From Alkalihalobacillus sp. AL-G (GTDB lineage: Bacteria; Bacillota; Bacilli; Bacillales; Fictibacillaceae): 64,000 nt of DNA. The stretch is from positions 3,658,001 through 3,722,000 of the forward strand of contig NZ_CP094656.1 in the NCBI RefSeq assembly GCF_030643805.1, read 5' to 3'. Under the pieces are notes generated by a model. It did not search any database. It saw only the letters and a list, made by a program, of their open reading frames with translations, and had not been told where the DNA came from. Made by a program: the position numbers and the translations under genes. This document shows positions 63,383 through 64,000 of this stretch, piece by piece (within the stretch, counting starts at the first letter, position 1; each line of letters starts with the position of its first letter).

Positions 63383-63679
63383 TTAATCACAAGCCGTACA
63401 CAAATCTGACCTCCATAATGGGCTTGTGTTCAGCACCACCACATTATCTATTTGGACAGACGAAAGGTGAGCCAACATCTCCTGTAAGCCCATCCTGTCT
63501 ATTTCAAATGCTTCCTCTTTCAATTTGGCACCATTAATTCCTTCATCTCTAAAAATATGTATCAAGTTAAAGCCTTGTTCTTCACAATATGCCTTGATTT
63601 CCTCTTCTTGATATTTCAAGCTATATCCATCTTTTGCTTGCCCTTGAGTCGAGACTCTTATATACCCAACAACGTTCAA
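63383..63679 (-). pseudogene. Serine recombinase N-terminal stub, copy C
   Basis: 98-codon open frame with MNVVGYIRVSTQGQAKDG (catalytic Ser), IKAYCEEQGF, DEGINGAKLKEEAFEID, VVVLNTSPLWRSDLCTACD and stop. The sequence follows the large serine recombinase up to WRSD and then departs. The rest of the catalytic domain and the DNA-binding region are missing, so it is inactive. TTG start with GAGGGTG upstream. Copies B and C end identically, so duplication came after the truncation. Confidence 0.85.
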
Positions 63680-63691
63680 CTTTTCACCCTC

Positions 63692-64000
63692 CCGTTACAT
63701 AAATTTTAATTTTCGTAACACTTTTTAAACGAATAGCGAGTATTATACGACCGTCACTAGGAAAAATACAACCCATAATTTATAAGCAACGCTGATTACG
63801 AACACCTTTTTACGTTTTCCATTGTTTATCGCCACGAGCTTTGTCATTCTCGTTAGTTTCCTAGCCAATCCATGTCATAACTACCCCTACCATATAAAAT
63901 GTCATCTCGCCTAATTATCGTACTTTTCTTACTATCCAAGTATTAAAACGATACTCCATGATGGTACAACCATCATGAGCTCTCGATTCTCAAACAAATC
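63692..64000. repeat. ~300-bp noncoding repeat, copy C (runs to the window edge)
   Basis: Same blocks as copies A and B. It includes a perfect 9-bp inverted repeat CATGATGGT-ACA-ACCATCATG at 63957-63977, kept in weaker form in copies A and B. It may run past the window. Its function is unknown. Confidence 0.8.

Noticed and set aside
57414-63679. Active prophage or transposon from the recombinase stubs
   Set aside because: The stubs lack the DNA-binding part, one has a nonsense codon, and no other phage or transposon gene is visible.

Overview
The window looks like chromosomal DNA of a low-GC Gram-positive bacterium of the Bacillaceae. Shine-Dalgarno sequences are strong (AGGAGG, AAAGGGGG), TTG and GTG starts are frequent, intrinsic terminators are classical, and the wall genes (TagO, TagA, MnaA, LytR-CpsA-Psr, CWB2, LysM and NlpC/P60 proteins) are typical of that family. 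Genus and species cannot be fixed from the sequence. I see no rRNA, tRNA, CRISPR array or intact mobile element.

Layout. (1) 1-8 kb: the end of a DUF4855 protein, then a minus-strand wall-polymer block: GT4 glycosyltransferase, O-antigen-ligase-like polymerase, MurJ-type flippase, TagA, TagO and UDP-ManNAc dehydrogenase. The matching UDP-GlcNAc 2-epimerase (WecB/MnaA) lies at 15.4 kb. (2) 8-24 kb: secreted wall proteins, namely an NlpC/P60 hydrolase with five copies of an unnamed ~50-residue repeat, a lipoprotein, an amidase with CWB2 repeats, a subtilisin with CWB2 repeats, and two tandem CWB2 proteins fused to an oligopeptide-binding (SBP family 5) domain. An acyltransferase, a Nudix hydrolase and small proteins lie among them. 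(3) 24-43 kb: an 18-gene minus-strand exopolysaccharide or capsule operon of Wzx/Wzy type. It makes a dTDP-4-keto-6-deoxy sugar (RmlA, RmlB) that a VioA-like aminotransferase and a NeuD/VioB-like acetyltransferase probably turn into dTDP-Qui4NAc. It also encodes a UDP-uronate branch, an AsnB-type amidotransferase, several glycosyltransferases and a PglC-type initiating transferase. A divergent LCP ligase gene (43.3 kb) probably attaches a polymer to peptidoglycan. (4) 44-53 kb: a CWB2 lytic transglycosylase, a CWB2-only protein, VanZ-like and DUF4870 membrane proteins, a LysM NlpC/P60 hydrolase, a large membrane-anchored protein, and two decayed genes.

(5) 53.5-64 kb is the most unusual part: a mosaic array of polymorphic-toxin cassettes, almost all on the minus strand. 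A nearly constant toxin body is joined to different C-terminal toxin tips: TNT-like NAD glycohydrolase, an HxxxQDA-type putative nuclease, an LHH nuclease, an HNH/EndoVII-like nuclease, and an orphan tip of unknown type. Each tip is followed by its own immunity-type gene. Four units end in the same hairpin. Three copies of a ~300-bp noncoding repeat and truncated serine-recombinase stubs lie between units. Several cassettes are truncated or frameshifted while their immunity genes stay open. The two longest bodies read in frame upstream of their ATG to a stop near the recombinase stub, so they look like displaced partial copies of a longer toxin gene, perhaps beyond the right edge.

How it fits together: TagO, TagA, MnaA and WecC supply a ManNAc/ManNAcA-containing wall polymer, LCP ligases anchor polymers, and six CWB2 proteins (18 repeats) probably bind an anionic wall polymer and bring hydrolases, a protease and peptide-binding domains to the surface. 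The toxin array is a separate competition island. All functional statements are inferred from sequence motifs read by eye; no database search was run.
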